Positions 62,638-64,000 of a stretch of 64,000 nucleotides of DNA are shown here, piece by piece (the first letter of the stretch is position 1; every line of letters begins with the position of its first letter). The translations under genes and the position numbers were made by a program. This DNA comes from CAZWDL01 sp964632995 (GTDB lineage Bacteria > Bacteroidota > Bacteroidia > Chitinophagales > Saprospiraceae). The notes beneath the pieces were generated by a model. It was not told the origin of the DNA and did not search any database. It saw only the letters and a list, made by a program, of their open reading frames with translations. The stretch lies in the NCBI GenBank assembly GCA_964632995.1, contig CAZWDL010000010.1:26553-90552 (forward strand), read 5' to 3'.

Positions 62638-63912
62638 ATGAGAAAACTACTACTCACCTTTGTGTGGGGGAGTATTGCTATGCTGATGGGCTTTAGCCAA
62701 GGCACAACGCTCTCCAAAGGAGAAATCGCCTTCACCGGTTACACCTCTGTTGCTAAAGTTGATAATAATCAGGTTGATATGGATGGATTCTCCTTCATCC
62801 TCCTCACCGATGTTGAAGCCGAGACTGAAATCCGCTTTTCCGATCGGGGTTGGAATAATAGGGAAGGAGGTTTTGCCATAACTGGTGAAGACCAGATTGC
62901 ATGGCAGGCCAATACTTCGCTTCCTGCCGGCACCATTTTGATTGTCGACCTGGAAACAGCAAGCGTAAGCGCCCTCAACCTCGACTCCGGCCTGTCGCCG
63001 GGAACTATCGTTACTCTAGGCGACGGGATTGATCTAAATGACCAGGGCGATCAATTGTTCGCGTTCCAGAGCACGATTGACGATCCAAGTTTACTTGCCG
63101 CTATCCATATGGCGGGAAAATGGGATCCCAATACCGCTCAAATCAATACAGTTAAAAAGTCCCACCTTCCGCTCGATCTCGAATCCGGCGCTTTCGCTCT
63201 TGCTTTCGATGATACCAATCCAGCCAATCCAAGGAATGCAATCTTCAATTTGCCGGCGCTTTCCGGGACGCCTGCTGAGATCCTGGCAACGCTCAACGAC
63301 CAAAACAATTGGGAAACCTCCAAACAAAACGAGCCACCCCTGGATTTGACTACCCAATTCGAAATCGCCCTTCCCATTGAGCTCACCGCTTTCAGTGCAG
63401 CCTGGCAAAAAGACCACGTGCTGATCCAATGGAGCACCGCCTCCGAGCTCAACAACGACTATATGGCCGTCGAACGCAGTACCGACGCCGAAAGTTTCCG
63501 GGAAATCGGCCGCGTGCAGGGACAGGGCAGCACTTCCCAGCCCCGGCGGTATCAACTAAAAGATGAATCGCCGGCGCCTCACCTCAATTACTACCGGCTG
63601 CGGCAGGTAGATTTTGACGGCTCCGTCAATTATTCGGATATCGTTAGCGTAGTCATTCCGGAAAACAGCATTGAAGCCTTATTATACCCTGTCCCGGCGA
63701 AAGACCGGATCACCTTACAACTCGGAGCAGCGCTGAAAAAGGCTGCACAGCTTCTGGTCACGGGCCCTGACGGACGAGTCTGGAAAATACAACAAGTGGC
63801 TGCCGGCGAAACTCAACCCCGGGTCGATATCCATGACTTGCCGGCCGGAAACTACTTCCTGGAACTGGAACTTCCACATGGACGGCAAACTTTCCGGTTC
63901 AGCAAGTATTGA
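62638..63912 (+). CDS. T9SS type A-sorted secreted protein, unknown function
   Basis: The 424-residue protein starts at the ATG at 62638 with a signal peptide (MRKLLLTFVWGSIAMLMGFS, then Q). Residues 30-230 resemble lamin-tail-like or beta-sandwich domains of secreted Bacteroidota proteins (GEIAFTGYTS, FSFILLTDVEAETEIRFSDR, LPAGTILIVDLETASVSALN). Residues 235-340 form a beta-sandwich-like segment (PIELTAFSAAWQKDHVLIQW, STASELNNDYMAVERSTDAE) often found before T9SS tails. The C-terminal ~75 residues are a type A sorting domain (LLYPVPAKDRITLQLG; DIHDLPAGNYFLELEL). It would be secreted or surface-anchored under PorX-controlled T9SS. No catalytic motif seen. Confidence 0.88.
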   Translation: MRKLLLTFVWGSIAMLMGFSQGTTLSKGEIAFTGYTSVAKVDNNQVDMDGFSFILLTDVEAETEIRFSDRGWNNREGGFAITGEDQIAWQANTSLPAGTILIVDLETASVSALNLDSGLSPGTIVTLGDGIDLNDQGDQLFAFQSTIDDPSLLAAIHMAGKWDPNTAQINTVKKSHLPLDLESGAFALAFDDTNPANPRNAIFNLPALSGTPAEILATLNDQNNWETSKQNEPPLDLTTQFEIALPIELTAFSAAWQKDHVLIQWSTASELNNDYMAVERSTDAESFREIGRVQGQGSTSQPRRYQLKDESPAPHLNYYRLRQVDFDGSVNYSDIVSVVIPENSIEALLYPVPAKDRITLQLGAALKKAAQLLVTGPDGRVWKIQQVAAGETQPRVDIHDLPAGNYFLELELPHGRQTFRFSKY

Positions 63913-63942
63913 ACACTTCCGATTTTGCCCTGAGCTTTTCCT

Positions 63943-64000
63943 TTAGCGACGGGCGATTAATAAGTGTCGGGTTTAGATAGGCAAGTGATTTTTTCTTTAG
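63943..64000. repeat. second copy of the 6808-7046 element, cut by window end
   Basis: TTAGCGACGGGCGATTAATA (63943-63962) and the following 38 bp match the minus strand of 6989-7046 at 50 of 58 positions. The rest lies beyond the window. It is 31 bp after the T9SS gene. Confidence 0.65.

Noticed and set aside
1..64000. tRNA, rRNA, CRISPR array, integrase or transposase genes
   Set aside because: Looked for by eye on both strands; no cloverleaf, conserved rRNA segment, repeat-spacer array or DDE/tyrosine/serine recombinase motif was found.

Overview
The window looks like chromosomal DNA of a free-living Bacteroidota bacterium, most likely of the Saprospiria type (Lewinella/Haliscomenobacter-like; this placement is inference). 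The evidence is a SusC/SusD pair, two type IX secretion (T9SS) substrates with C-terminal sorting domains, the T9SS regulator PorX, TAnnTTTG-type promoter boxes, many lipoprotein signals, and a CHAT-STAND-WD40 module. No rRNA, tRNA, CRISPR array, transposase or phage gene was found. Repeated DNA is confined to intergenic regions.

Layout. 1-5.2 kb: the N-terminal part of a GH95 fucosidase (cut by the window edge) diverges from a CHAT protease/STAND NTPase gene, which is followed in the same frame by a WD40 gene. 5.2-9.1 kb: a nucleoside permease, a block of two abutting palindromic elements, a lactonase-like lipoprotein and a small membrane protein. 9.6-18.4 kb: a polysaccharide-utilisation locus read right to left, susC-susD-MORN-MORN-GH92. 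19-31.1 kb: further glycan-related genes, namely a PhoPQ-related hydrolase-like protein, a GHL10 protein, an AGE-family epimerase, a giant FG-GAP/UnbV lipoprotein, a diverged GH92 and a second GHL10 protein. Together they suggest processing of mannose-rich, possibly fucosylated and GlcNAc-containing glycans outside the cytoplasm, with import through SusCD.

31.3-62.4 kb is mainly core genome: SDR, MscS, polysaccharide deacetylase, upp, an apparent operon purH-coaX-OM barrel-TPR(-TPR), a second MscS, tdk, rhomboid, methyltransferase, ECF sigma factor, XRE regulator, thioredoxin-SPOR fusion, hutI, a 1548-residue T9SS adhesin with SprB-like repeats, HD hydrolase, porX, tatC and a CaCA antiporter. 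The last gene (62.6-63.9 kb) is a T9SS type A cargo protein.

The most unusual features are: the CHAT-STAND gene whose WD40 sensor is a separate gene; two secreted MORN-repeat proteins in the part of the SusCD operon where surface glycan-binding proteins usually sit; at least two families of MITE-like palindromic elements; intergenic tracts with TTC or GAA phased at 7-8 bp, often touching stop codons; and a methyltransferase whose start region is duplicated, creating a 22-codon leader ORF that overlaps its start codon.
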